Assembly (NCBI GenBank): GCA_037444075.1
Contig: JBBIND010000048.1
Coordinates: 1-33,548 of the forward strand
Source of the DNA: JBBIND01 sp037444075
GTDB taxonomy: Bacteria; Acidobacteriota; Terriglobia; Bryobacterales; Bryobacteraceae
Direction of reading: 5' to 3'
Length of the DNA: 33,548 nt
The translations under genes and the position numbers were made by a program. The notes beneath the pieces are model-generated. The model searched no databases and was not told the DNA's origin. It saw only the letters and a list, made by a program, of their open reading frames with translations. Numbering within the stretch: the first letter of the stretch is position 1; every line of letters begins with the position of its first letter. This document shows positions 8,679-16,628 of the stretch, one piece after another.

Positions 8679-9425
8679 TCACACGCGGTTGACGAGGCTG
8701 GCGACGTAGCCGCCGCCGAAGCCGTTGTCAATGTTCACCACGCACACGTTGCTGGAGCAGCTGTTGAGCATGCCCAGCAGCGCGGCTAAGCCCAGGAAAC
8801 TGGCGCCGTAACCCACGCTCGTGGGAACAGCAATCACCGGACAGGAAACTAAACCGCCCACGGCGCTGGGCAGAGCCCCTTCCATCCCGGCACAAACCAC
8901 AATCACCTTGGCTTGCGTCAGGCGCTCCCGGTGATGCATGAGCCGGTGGATACCGGCGACACCAATGTCCTGAATGACCTCCACCTCGTTGCCCATCACT
9001 TCCGCCGTCACCTGCGCTTCCTCCGCGACGGGGATGTCACTCGTGCCGGCGCAAACCACCGCCAGCGTGCCCCTACCGAGGATGGTCTTGTCTCTCCACA
9101 CGCGCAGCGCGCCCGAGCGTGGAAAGTACTCCGCCTCCGGGAAACTCCGTTGGAGCAGCTCCGCCGTTTCCGGAGTGGTCCTGGTGGCGAGAAGGTTGCT
9201 GCTGCGTTCCAACACCTTCGTAGCGATACCAACGACGTGCTCCGCCGTCTTGCCGATGCCGAAGATCACTTCAGGCATCCCGTGCCTCAGCGCCCGGTGA
9301 TGATCCACCTTCGCGAAGCCCAGATCCTCGAACGGCATGTGCCGCAAGCGGTCCAGGGCGTCGTCCACGTTGACGCCGCCTGTCCGCACATCCTCAAGAA
9401 GTCCCCTCAGTTGGGTTTTATCCAT
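8679..9425 (-). CDS. larB: LarB, pyridinium-3,5-bisthiocarboxylate (nickel-pincer cofactor) biosynthesis carboxylase/hydrolase
   Basis: A 248-residue protein, the usual LarB length. The N-terminal region carries LRHMPFEDLGFAKVDHHRAL and MPEVIFGIGKTAEHV; the C-terminal half resembles PurE (AIR carboxylase): VCAGTSDIPVAEEA, then VEVIQDIGVAGIHRL, CAGMEGALPSAVGGL and CPVIAVPTSVGYGASF. LarB carboxylates nicotinic acid adenine dinucleotide and hydrolyses it, the first step to the nickel-pincer cofactor of lactate racemase and related isomerases. larC and larE are not adjacent in this window. The gene begins 18 bases after the DUF192 gene on the same strand, so the two probably share a transcript. 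The ATG is preceded by AAAGGCGGA. Confidence 0.93.
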   Translation of the reverse strand: MDKTQLRGLLEDVRTGGVNVDDALDRLRHMPFEDLGFAKVDHHRALRHGMPEVIFGIGKTAEHVVGIATKVLERSSNLLATRTTPETAELLQRSFPEAEYFPRSGALRVWRDKTILGRGTLAVVCAGTSDIPVAEEAQVTAEVMGNEVEVIQDIGVAGIHRLMHHRERLTQAKVIVVCAGMEGALPSAVGGLVSCPVIAVPTSVGYGASFLGLAALLGMLNSCSSNVCVVNIDNGFGGGYVASLVNRV

Positions 9426-9443
9426 CGCGTTCTAGTCCGCCTT

Positions 9444-9947
9444 TCAAAATTCCAGAGCTTGGCCGACGCGCAGGCCGTGACGTTGAATACTGCCAGCCGC
9501 CAGTTCCAGCACGATCAGCGATTCCACAGTGCCACCGTAGCTTGGGCACTCCTGCGGACGTCCACGGCAGGGAGGCGCGTCAGCCACCAACTCGACGATG
9601 CGGCGGTTCGCGTCCATCCAGATGATATCCAGCGGAATGCGCACCTGGTACATCCAGTAGGGATAGCTGCCTGCTCGGTCGTGCAGGAAAAGCATGCCAC
9701 GGTCTTCGGGCAACTCCTCGCGGAACATCATTCCGCGCATCAGGTCCTCGGGCCGCACCAGCACCTCGGCGCGGATCTTTTTGCCATTCGGCAGTATGAC
9801 CTGGCGGGTGTTGAAGGTCTCCATTGACGTGGTTCTCGAGCCACAGTTCACACCCCAAACGGCCGCACACAATGTCACCACAATCAATCCGCCGCGAAGC
9901 ATGAAATACAATGATATCCGTATCGCACCCATGGTTGCATCCTGCAC
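9444..9947 (-). CDS. DUF192-family exported protein
   Basis: Up to 167 residues. The DUF192 domain is clear: RPEDLMRGMMFREELPEDRG, MLFLHDRAGSYPYWM, VRIPLDIIWMDANRRIVEL and the C-terminal LELAAGSIQRHGLRVGQ. Members are small beta-barrel proteins of unknown function. The N-terminus has a hydrophobic export segment (GGLIVVTLCAAVWGV) followed by NCGS; the Cys could be lipidated, but Asn just before it is unusual for a lipobox. The start is uncertain: GTG 9947 has CGGAG at good spacing, ATG 9932 has GCAGGA, and ATG 9902 gives the neatest signal peptide. With the GTG start the gene abuts the divergent mqnP start, so promoters for both must lie inside the opposing coding regions. It probably shares a transcript with larB. 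Confidence 0.85.
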   Translation of the reverse strand: MQDATMGAIRISLYFMLRGGLIVVTLCAAVWGVNCGSRTTSMETFNTRQVILPNGKKIRAEVLVRPEDLMRGMMFREELPEDRGMLFLHDRAGSYPYWMYQVRIPLDIIWMDANRRIVELVADAPPCRGRPQECPSYGGTVESLIVLELAAGSIQRHGLRVGQALEF

Positions 9948-10847
9948 ATGAACTCCGGCTTCTTACACAGGCTCCGGCTCACGCTGGAGATGATCAAGTT
10001 TGAGCATTCGGTGTTCGCCCTGCCCTTCGCCCTCATTGGGGCGTTGCTGGCAATCCGCGATGGCGGGTTCATTACCGAGGGGCTGGGCTGGAAGTTCTTC
10101 TGGATCGTGGTGGCCATGGTCTCAGCCCGTTCGGCGGCTATGACCTTTAACCGGCTGGCCGACGCCGCCCTCGACGCGCGGAATCCGCGCACTCGCGCCC
10201 GTCATCTTCCGGCGGGTTTGTTGAGCCGCACCTTCGCCTGTGGTTTCGTTGTGGTCAGCTCGGGCATCTTCCTGGTGGCGGCTGCGGCGCTGAACCCGTT
10301 GTGCCTGAAGCTGGCGCCGCTGGCGCTGGCCGTAGTCTTTCTCTACTCCTACACCAAGCGGTTCACCTCCTACTCTCACCTGGTCCTGGGTTTTGCGCTC
10401 GGCATTTCACCGCCTGCTGCCTGGATCGCAATCCAGGGATCCCTGGACCTGCGCATTCTCTGGCTGACAGCCGCCGTCACCCTCTGGACAGCCGGATTCG
10501 ACATCATCTACGCCTGCCAGGACTACGAGTTCGATTCGAACGCAGGCTTGTTCAGCCTGCCCCGGCGGCTTGGCATCGCGCGCGCGCTGACGCTCTCCCG
10601 CTGGCTCCACGTGCTCATGCTGACTTGCCTGCTGGCGCTGACCGCGAGCTTCAGCCTGGGTTGGCTGAGCATGGCTGGCGTAGCCGTCGTAGCCGCGCTG
10701 CTGGTCTACGAGCACCGGCTGGTGAGCCCTCGCGACCTCTCGCGGGTCAATGCCGCCTTCTTCACCATTAACGGCTGTGTCAGCGTGCTATTCTTGATTA
10801 TCTGGGCAACGGACATCCTGGTAGTTAGTAGAGGGCAGGGATCTTGA
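9948..10847 (+). CDS. mqnP: UbiA-family prenyltransferase of the futalosine menaquinone pathway (MqnP)
   Basis: A 299-residue integral membrane protein with about eight hydrophobic segments. The first Asp-rich prenyl-diphosphate site is NRLADAALDARNPRT (N68, D72, D76), followed by RARHLPAG; the second is DIIYACQDYEFD. The early motif LEMIKFEHSVFALPFAL is shared with 4-hydroxybenzoate and 1,4-dihydroxy-6-naphthoate prenyltransferases. Because the next gene, overlapping by four bases, is mqnE, the likely substrate is 1,4-dihydroxy-6-naphthoate in menaquinone synthesis rather than 4-hydroxybenzoate. It acts at the cytoplasmic membrane. The ATG has no strong ribosome-binding site, so the transcript could be leaderless or the promoter could lie in the divergent DUF192 gene; TACAAT at 9907-9912 is a possible -10 box. 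Confidence 0.9.
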   Translation: MNSGFLHRLRLTLEMIKFEHSVFALPFALIGALLAIRDGGFITEGLGWKFFWIVVAMVSARSAAMTFNRLADAALDARNPRTRARHLPAGLLSRTFACGFVVVSSGIFLVAAAALNPLCLKLAPLALAVVFLYSYTKRFTSYSHLVLGFALGISPPAAWIAIQGSLDLRILWLTAAVTLWTAGFDIIYACQDYEFDSNAGLFSLPRRLGIARALTLSRWLHVLMLTCLLALTASFSLGWLSMAGVAVVAALLVYEHRLVSPRDLSRVNAAFFTINGCVSVLFLIIWATDILVVSRGQGS

Positions 10848-11962
10848 CTCCGTATTTTGAGGACCCCCGCGTTGCAGCCATACACGCCAGGCTCCAGGGC
10901 GGAGAACGTCTGGGCTTTGAAGACGGGCTGGCGCTTTACGGCAGCCATGACCTGCTGGGGATCGGCTACCTCGCCAACCTCGTCCGCGAGAAGCTCCACG
11001 GCAACGTCACGTATTTCAACGTTAACCGGCACATCAACCCGACCAATCTCTGCGTAGCCAGTTGCCGGCTCTGCGCGTTCGGCCGCAAGTCGAAGGATCC
11101 AAAGGCTTACGCCCTGTCGCTCGAGCAGGTTTGGGAGACCGCCGGGCAAGGCTGGCGGGCGTCCGCCACCGAGTTCCACATCGTCGGTGGCCTGCACCCG
11201 GAGCTGACGCTGGACTGGTACTGCGAAATGCTGCGCGGGCTCAAACAACGCTATCCGCAGATACACCTGAAAGCTCTCACCATGGTGGAGATCGCCTACC
11301 TGGCCAAGCGCGCCCGGTTGACCATCGAAGAGACGCTTCTACGCCTCCAACAAGCCGGCATGGATTCCATCCCCGGCGGCGGCGCCGAGATCTTCTCCGA
11401 GCGTGTGAGACGCATCATCTGCGGCCACAAGATCGATGGAGCGCAGTGGCTCGACGTGGCTCGAAGCGCCCACCGGATGGGCATCAAGTCCAACTGCACG
11501 ATGCTCTACGGTCACATTGAAACGGATGCGGATAGGGTGGACCACTTGCTCAAGCTCAGGGATTTGCAGGATGAAACCGGTGGCTTCGTCACGTTTATTC
11601 CCCTGGCTTTCCACCCCGGCAATACGGCGCTGGCGCACCTGCCGGTGACCACCGGGCACGACGATCTGAAGAACATCGCCGTGGCTCGCCTGCTGCTCGA
11701 CAACATCCCGCACATGAAGGCTTACTGGGTGATGCTGACTCCTCGCGTGGCTCAGGTAGCCCAGCATTTCGGAGCCGACGACATCGACGGCACCGTGCTG
11801 GAGGAGAAGATCTACCACGACGCCGACGCCAGCACCAGCCAGGAAATGCGGCGCTCTGATCTGCTCCGCCTCATCCGTGCAGCCGGGCGCCAGCCGGTGG
11901 AGCGGGATACACTGTACCGCTCCGTCCCTACAAACGACTCCACTCTGACCGTTCTGGTCTGA
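10844..11962 (+). CDS. mqnE: aminofutalosine synthase MqnE (radical SAM)
   Basis: A 372-residue radical-SAM enzyme. The cluster-binding motif is C70-x3-C74-x2-C77 in NLCVASCRLCAFGRK. Other family features are VTYFNVNRHINPTN, EFHIVGGLHPELTLDWY, SIPGGGAEIFSERVR and the C-terminal HFGADDIDGTVLEEKIYHDA. MqnE joins 3-[(1-carboxyvinyl)oxy]benzoate to the adenosyl group of SAM, giving 6-amino-6-deoxyfutalosine, the second committed step of the futalosine pathway. MqnC, the related cyclase, is the alternative, but the PGGGAEIF context fits MqnE better. The TTG start overlaps the TGA of mqnP (sequence TTGA) and has GAGGGCAGGG just upstream, implying translational coupling. mqnA, mqnB and mqnD are not in the window. 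Confidence 0.93.
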   Translation: MTPYFEDPRVAAIHARLQGGERLGFEDGLALYGSHDLLGIGYLANLVREKLHGNVTYFNVNRHINPTNLCVASCRLCAFGRKSKDPKAYALSLEQVWETAGQGWRASATEFHIVGGLHPELTLDWYCEMLRGLKQRYPQIHLKALTMVEIAYLAKRARLTIEETLLRLQQAGMDSIPGGGAEIFSERVRRIICGHKIDGAQWLDVARSAHRMGIKSNCTMLYGHIETDADRVDHLLKLRDLQDETGGFVTFIPLAFHPGNTALAHLPVTTGHDDLKNIAVARLLLDNIPHMKAYWVMLTPRVAQVAQHFGADDIDGTVLEEKIYHDADASTSQEMRRSDLLRLIRAAGRQPVERDTLYRSVPTNDSTLTVLV

Positions 11963-12351
11963 CAGATACGCTCCGTCGCCGCCGGACAAGCTGTCATCCC
12001 GCCTCACTGGAATATAAGGAGCTGTTTTTCAATCACTTAGGAAACTGAACTTCATCTCGATTCGAGATCTTACCGGACAAGTTGTCCGGTGGCGGTTATC
12101 ACGTAGCCGCAAACCGCGTTGATTTTACAGGCACTTAGCGTCCCGGATTCTGGCCCCGCAATTGCTCCATGATGGGCGCGCAGTTCCCGGCGGCAGAAGC
12201 GCCGGGACTCGATGGCAGGATTGCACCAATGGCGCGGCCAGCGCCTCAAAAGTCTGGCTGGGGCAGAAGGAGCCCCTGCGAGTGGAGAATGACGTTGGTT
12301 TGGGAGTGAGAGCAATGGCCAAAGCTGGGAACCCCAAGGCGAGGATGGGCT
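11963..12351. other. 389-base intergenic region with palindromes, no recognised gene
   Basis: The region lies between mqnE and the duplicated membrane protein. It holds two adjacent short palindromes (12054-12068 and 12072-12090), a partial copy of the second at 11982-11995, and an 8-bp-arm stem-loop, TCCCGGCG at 12185-12192 with CGCCGGGA at 12200-12207, without a T-tract. A 15-codon reading frame (12315-12362) with GGGAG upstream runs over the start of the next gene. No convincing -35/-10 pair was seen. Confidence 0.6.
12054..12090. promoter_or_regulatory. two adjacent palindromes, candidate operators
   Basis: ATCTCGA-T-TCGAGAT (12054-12068, 7-bp arms) is followed three bases later by ACCGGACAA-G-TTGTCCGGT (12072-12090, 9-bp arms); both are perfect with a one-base centre. 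CCGGACAAGCTGTC at 11982-11995 repeats most of the second. One-base-centred palindromes suit dimeric regulators better than RNA hairpins. Which gene is controlled, and by what, is not visible. Confidence 0.45.
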
Positions 12352-13737
12352 ATGACGCTTAAGCTGAAGTCGTACATCGGAGCCGTGACGTTATCCGGGG
12401 CCGCTGTGCTGGCATGGACGCTTGCGAACTGGCAAAGCACTGGACACCGATATTTCCTCATATATGTGCTGCTGGCAGTTTTGGTGTCCTTGTTGAAGCT
12501 GCGGCTGCCAGGGATGCCAGGGACCTTTTCGCCTCTGTTTCTGTTTGTTTTGATCGGCGTGGGGCACCTGTCGCCGGCAGAGACCATGGTGGGCACCTGC
12601 CTGGCGATGCTGGCGCAAATGCTACTGTTCACACAGCAAAGGCCCAAGCTCGTGCAAGCTGTGTTTAACCTGGGGAACGTCGCCTTGAGCGTCGGGACCT
12701 GTTTCCTGGTCGTCAGAGGTCCCTGGGAAGCGCAGTTGGGCGGCTACCTCCCGGTCGCGCTGGCAGTGGCTGCTTGCGTCTACTTCGTTGTCAACACGGT
12801 GCTGGTTTCGGGCTTGTTAGCCCTGCTTCAAGGAAAGGGCCTCAAAGAAGTCTGTTCACAGTGGTACGCTTGGTCTTTTCCCTACTATCTCGTAGGAGTC
12901 GCCTTGGTTGGCTTGCTGCCTCTGTCCGGACGCATGCCGGAGCCGGAAGCCTGGCTGGCGCTGGTGCCTGTGCTTTATCTCGTTCAATTCTACTACGGTC
13001 TCTCCGAGCGGACTCATCCGGACCCCGGAACCGGGCACCGCGCTAACAGCGGGACCGGATTTCCAAGCTCCGCCAAGATCTACATCAGTCTCGTGGCAGC
13101 CGCCTGCCTTACCATCGTGACCTGGGCGGCCTTCCAGTGGGAGGCCCTCGAACTGGAGCGCTTCATCATTTACATGCTGGTGGGGGGGGCGGTGTCCGTT
13201 TTCAAAGTGCGCATGCCCAAACTGACGGGCAACGTCTCTTTGAATTTTGTGGTCCTGCTGGCGGCCATCGTGGAACTTCAGCTCCTTGAAGTAGCCCTGC
13301 TGGCCGGCACCTCCGCCATAGTGCAAGTAATGTGGAAGCCAAAGGTGCGCCCGAGCACGGCGCAAATGATCTTCAACCCCACCGCCCTGGCCCTGGCGGC
13401 TTGCTTCGCCCACCAGGTCTGCTCGACAGCAGCGCCCTATTTGCAGGGTTCCGTTCTGGGAATGCTGATGCTTGCCACGCTGACGATGTACAGCACCAAC
13501 ACTTTCCTGGTTGTGCTTGTGGTCAGCCTCAGCGAGCGTAACAGTCTCAGCAACCTCTGGAAGAGATTCTGCTTTTGGTCCCTGCCCTACTATCTGGTGG
13601 GGGCCGGGTTTGCTGCTTTGATCCTCGTCGCCGCGAAAGTCACCGGATGGGGCGTGGCCATGACGCCGTTGCTACTCATGGTGCTGGTGTACTTCTCCTA
13701 CCGCGTGCATGTGGGCAGGATCTCGGATGCAGCCTGA
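12352..13737 (+). CDS. polytopic membrane protein built from two homologous halves
   Basis: A 461-residue, very hydrophobic protein with about 10-12 membrane segments. The two halves are related: IYVLLAVLVSLLKLRLPGMP (residue 37 on) matches IYMLVGGAVSVFKVRMPKLT (about 272 on), and WSFPYYLVGVALVGL (about 174) matches WSLPYYLVGAGFAAL (about 409), an offset of about 235 residues. A short charged linker (SERTHPDPGTGHRANSGTG) joins the halves near 217-238. There is no soluble enzymatic or signalling domain. I recall similar hydrophobic modules as N-terminal sensor regions of some acidobacterial signalling proteins, but that is a weak memory and the function is unknown. ATG 12352 has GAGGATG upstream, and a 15-codon reading frame overlaps it. 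A strong terminator follows. Confidence 0.8.
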   Translation: MTLKLKSYIGAVTLSGAAVLAWTLANWQSTGHRYFLIYVLLAVLVSLLKLRLPGMPGTFSPLFLFVLIGVGHLSPAETMVGTCLAMLAQMLLFTQQRPKLVQAVFNLGNVALSVGTCFLVVRGPWEAQLGGYLPVALAVAACVYFVVNTVLVSGLLALLQGKGLKEVCSQWYAWSFPYYLVGVALVGLLPLSGRMPEPEAWLALVPVLYLVQFYYGLSERTHPDPGTGHRANSGTGFPSSAKIYISLVAAACLTIVTWAAFQWEALELERFIIYMLVGGAVSVFKVRMPKLTGNVSLNFVVLLAAIVELQLLEVALLAGTSAIVQVMWKPKVRPSTAQMIFNPTALALAACFAHQVCSTAAPYLQGSVLGMLMLATLTMYSTNTFLVVLVVSLSERNSLSNLWKRFCFWSLPYYLVGAGFAALILVAAKVTGWGVAMTPLLLMVLVYFSYRVHVGRISDAA

Positions 13738-13753
13738 CGGCATAGACAAACAC

Positions 13754-13788
13754 CGCCCGGTATCGGCAGGATAACGCCGAACCGGGCG
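13754..13788 (+). terminator. stem-loop after the membrane protein gene
   Basis: CGCCCGGT (13754-13761) pairs with ACCGGGCG (13781-13788), and TCGGC with GCCGA inside it after a one-base bulge, around an eight-base loop. It starts 17 bases after the stop codon. No T-run follows on the + strand, so it may stabilise the 3' end rather than terminate; the stronger structure at 13846-13877 follows. Confidence 0.4.
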
Positions 13789-13845
13789 CTTCAAAAACCA
13801 GCGCGCGGGTCATGCCCGAAGAGCTGGTTGTGGATGTTGGACCCA

Positions 13846-13877
13846 AAAAGGGGGCGGCGCCACAGCCGCCCCCTTTT
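13846..13877. terminator. bidirectional intrinsic terminator between the membrane protein gene and pnp
   Basis: AAAAGGGGGCGGC (13846-13858) pairs perfectly with GCCGCCCCCTTTT (13865-13877) around a six-base loop. The GC-rich stem is followed by T residues on both strands, so it can end transcripts from both sides. It lies 12 bases beyond the pnp stop codon and about 110 bases after the convergent membrane protein gene. Confidence 0.85.
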
Positions 13878-13888
13878 GCGTCAACTCG

Positions 13889-15997
13889 CTAGGATTTGCC
13901 GGACTTCAACTTCTCACGCTGCTCGCGAAGAACCGCCTTGCGGCTCAGCTTGATCTTGTTGCCTTCGAGCGCCAGCACCTTGACCAGGATCTGGTCGCCC
14001 TCGTTCAACTCGTCCTTCACGTTGCGGATGCGGTTTTCCGATATTTCGCTGATGTGCAGAAGACCGTCGGTACCGGGGAAGATTTCGACAAAAGCGCCGA
14101 ATTCGACAATCCGCACCACCTTGCCGAGATAGGTCTTGCCGACCTCGGCCACGGCGGCGATATCGGACACCATTTGCATGGCGCGGCGTGCCGAGTCGCC
14201 GTCGGTGGCGAAGATCTTCACCGATCCGTCGTCCTCGACGTCGATCTTGACGCCGGTCTGTTCCACGATGCCGCGGATGACCTTGCCGCCCGGTCCGATC
14301 AGTTCCCGGATCTTGTCGGTCGGGATGGTCATTGTGAAGATCCGCGGGGCATAGCGCGAAAGCTCGGCTCGCGGCGTGCCGATGACCCCCTCCATCTTGT
14401 CGAGGATGTGCAAGCGTGCGCGCCGCGCTTGATCCAGAGCCTCCTTCATGATGTCCAGGCTGACGTTGGTGACCTTGATGTCCATCTGCAGCGCGGTGAT
14501 GCCTTCGCGCGTTCCGGCCACTTTGAAATCCATGTCGCCGTAATGGTCTTCAGCGCCGGCGATGTCAGTCAGAATCGCGTAGCTGTCGTTCTCAATCACC
14601 AGGCCCATGGCAATGCCGGCCACGGGCGCTGCAATCGGAACTCCGGCATCCATCAGGGCGAGAGAAGCGCCGCAGACGCTGGCCATGGAACTGGAGCCAT
14701 TGGACTCCATGATGTCGCTGACCACGCGCAGCGTGTAGGGGAAGGCCGCGCCTTCAGGGATCACCGCGAGCAGAGCCCGCTCGGCCAAAACGCCATGGCC
14801 GATTTCGCGCCGGCCGGCGCCGCGTAGCATGGAAACTTCTCCTACGCTGAACGGCGGGAAGTTGTAGTGAAGCATGAAGCGCTTGGAGGTCTCGCTGGTG
14901 TCCAGCAACTCGATGCGCTGCTCGTCATCCTTGGTGCCCAACGTCACGGTCACCAGCGCCTGGGTTTCACCGCGGGTGAACAGCGACGAGCCGTGCGTGC
15001 GTGGAAGTAAGCCTACTTCCGCTGCGATATTGCGGATTTCCTCGAAATCGCGCCCGTCGGGGCGGCGCCGGTCCCGCAACATTTCGTCGCGGAAGATCCG
15101 TTCCTTGAGGCGGTCGAACAATTCGCCGGCTTCCTCCTGCCGCTCCTTTTCTTCCACCAGTCCCTGCGCTTCGGCGCGCAAGGCATCCACTTTGCGGTAG
15201 CTTTCGACCTTCGAATACTTGCCCGTGTTCAGCGCGTCGCTCAATTCCGTGCGGAACTTTTCCGAAATGCGCTCGGAGAGTTCCTGGTCGACTGGGGGCG
15301 GGACATATTCCCGCTTGGGCTTGCCGCAAGCGGCGGCCAGCTCTTCGATGCCCCGGATGATGCGGCGGCAACAGGCGTGCCCGAAGTCAATAGCCTCGAG
15401 CACTTCCGCTTCGGAGGCGCCCGCCCCGCTGGCTTCCACCATCACGATGCCCTCAGCCGTGCCGGCTACCATAATGCTCAGCTTGGCCGTCTTGGCCTCT
15501 TCGTAGGTCGGGTTGGCGATCATCTTGCCGTCCACCAGGGCCACGCGGACGCCTGCCAGAACGTGGTGGAAGGGGATATCAGAGATGGCCAGCGCAGCTC
15601 CCGCACCGGCAATCGCCAAAGGCGCGGGATCACGCTCCGGGTCGGCTGACAGCACGAGCGCGATTACCTGCGAGTCGCACATGTAGCCTTCCGGGAACAG
15701 AGGGCGGATGGGCCGGTCAATCAGCCGGCTGGTGAGAATTTCCTTCTCCGAGGGGCGCCCCTCGCGCTTGATGAACCCGCCGGGGAACCGCCCCGCGGCG
15801 TAGGTGTACTCGCGGTAATCGACCGTGAGCGGGAAGAAGGCGGCCGTAGGTTTGGGTTTTTCCGCCGAACAGGCGGACACGAAAACGACGTTATCGCCGG
15901 AACGGACCACGACGGCTCCGTCGGCTTGCTTGGCGATCTTACCCGTCTCAAGGGTGATCGTGCGACCATCCAGGTCGATCTCAACTGTATGTATCAT
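13889..15997 (-). CDS. pnp: polyribonucleotide nucleotidyltransferase (PNPase)
   Basis: A full-length 702-residue PNPase. Order: first RNase PH domain (GRTITLETGKIAKQADGAVV, FFPLTVDYREYTYAAGRFPG), the helical linker, second catalytic RNase PH domain (LFTRGETQALVTVTLGTKDD, then ILTDIAGAEDHYGDMDFKVAG with the conserved Asp residues), KH domain (GPGGKVIRGIVEQTGVKI) and the C-terminal S1 domain (GKVVRIVEFGAFVEIFPGTDG, then LLHISEIS). It degrades RNA 3' to 5' using phosphate and is a core degradosome enzyme in the cytoplasm. The ATG is preceded by AAGAGGA at good spacing. It follows rpsO on the same strand, the classic rpsO-pnp order, with a 230-base spacer. Confidence 0.97.
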   Translation of the reverse strand: MIHTVEIDLDGRTITLETGKIAKQADGAVVVRSGDNVVFVSACSAEKPKPTAAFFPLTVDYREYTYAAGRFPGGFIKREGRPSEKEILTSRLIDRPIRPLFPEGYMCDSQVIALVLSADPERDPAPLAIAGAGAALAISDIPFHHVLAGVRVALVDGKMIANPTYEEAKTAKLSIMVAGTAEGIVMVEASGAGASEAEVLEAIDFGHACCRRIIRGIEELAAACGKPKREYVPPPVDQELSERISEKFRTELSDALNTGKYSKVESYRKVDALRAEAQGLVEEKERQEEAGELFDRLKERIFRDEMLRDRRRPDGRDFEEIRNIAAEVGLLPRTHGSSLFTRGETQALVTVTLGTKDDEQRIELLDTSETSKRFMLHYNFPPFSVGEVSMLRGAGRREIGHGVLAERALLAVIPEGAAFPYTLRVVSDIMESNGSSSMASVCGASLALMDAGVPIAAPVAGIAMGLVIENDSYAILTDIAGAEDHYGDMDFKVAGTREGITALQMDIKVTNVSLDIMKEALDQARRARLHILDKMEGVIGTPRAELSRYAPRIFTMTIPTDKIRELIGPGGKVIRGIVEQTGVKIDVEDDGSVKIFATDGDSARRAMQMVSDIAAVAEVGKTYLGKVVRIVEFGAFVEIFPGTDGLLHISEISENRIRNVKDELNEGDQILVKVLALEGNKIKLSRKAVLREQREKLKSGKS

Positions 15998-16227
15998 GGA
16001 ATTTTCCTCTTATCGGGGTCGGGCGCGCACAGACATTCCCGGCAGTTTGAGCCGGCGTGCGCAGACAACCGATCAAGGAGACTGGAGTTGGAAGATGCGT
16101 GGGCCTCCGCCCGGATGGACGGCTGCCGTCGAGCGGTTTGTCTTTCTGGACGGCGTCCAAGCTTCCCGGTCCCGGTAGGACGGTGGGCAATGGTGAGCTC
16201 AGGCCCGCCTGCAAATCAAGAGCTCGC
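15998..16227 (-). promoter_or_regulatory. rpsO-pnp spacer with short stem-loops (pnp leader)
   Basis: This 230-base spacer holds several small inverted repeats, for example TGGACGGCGTCCA (16147-16159) and GACGGCTGCCGTC (16118-16130). In E. coli the equivalent spacer contains the rpsO terminator and an RNase III-cleaved hairpin through which PNPase controls its own mRNA. No long RNase III-type stem and no T-tailed terminator was seen here, so similar control is only a possibility. Confidence 0.35.
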
Positions 16228-16497
16228 CTAGCGGCGGATTCCCAGACGTTGGATCAGCGTGGCGTACCGATCAGGGCCCACCCGCCTCAAGTAATCCAGC
16301 AGCCTGCGCCTCCGGGCTACCAGAGCGAGAAGTCCACGCCGGGAACTGTGATCCTTTTTGTGGGTCTTGAAGTGCTCGGTGAGTTGAGTGATACGCTGCG
16401 TCAGGATGGCTACCTGCACCTCAGGTGAGCCGCTATCCTGTTTGTGAGTCTTGTACTCACCGATTACTTGCTGTTTAAAGTCTGCCGCCAGTGCCAT
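16228..16497 (-). CDS. rpsO: 30S ribosomal protein S15
   Basis: Exactly 89 residues, the standard S15 length. Diagnostic sequence includes DSGSPEVQVAILTQRITQLT, then EHFKTHKKDHSSRRGLLALV and RRRRLLDYLRRVGPDRYATL, with the end RLGIRR. S15 binds 16S rRNA helices 20-22 and starts assembly of the 30S platform. It lies upstream of pnp, as in many bacteria. On the - strand a good ribosome-binding site, GAGGAG, is separated from the ATG by 13 bases that include eight consecutive T residues, longer than usual spacing. Upstream, TTGTGC and AAAAAT at 16-base spacing form a weak promoter candidate. Confidence 0.97.
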   Translation of the reverse strand: MALAADFKQQVIGEYKTHKQDSGSPEVQVAILTQRITQLTEHFKTHKKDHSSRRGLLALVARRRRLLDYLRRVGPDRYATLIQRLGIRR

Positions 16498-16628
16498 TAA
16501 AAAAAACGAACTCCTCGTCTTACCTTAATCTCAATTTTTTCTACCATAAAGGATAGCACAAGCCGGGAGACGTTTGGCGGCCTGCTGATTGGGCCTGTAG
16601 GAGAAGTATATCATTCAATCGTAGAGCG

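Noticed and set aside
8913..9827. 304-codon open frame on the + strand
   Set aside because: Lies antisense to larB and the DUF192 gene, both with strong family motifs; composition is that of a shadow frame.
12216..12228. sigma54-type promoter from TGGCA and TTGCA
   Set aside because: The two elements are only three bases apart; the class needs six between TGGCA and TTGC.
14054..14827. 257-codon open frame on the + strand
   Set aside because: Antisense to the catalytic part of pnp; Asp/His-rich shadow sequence.
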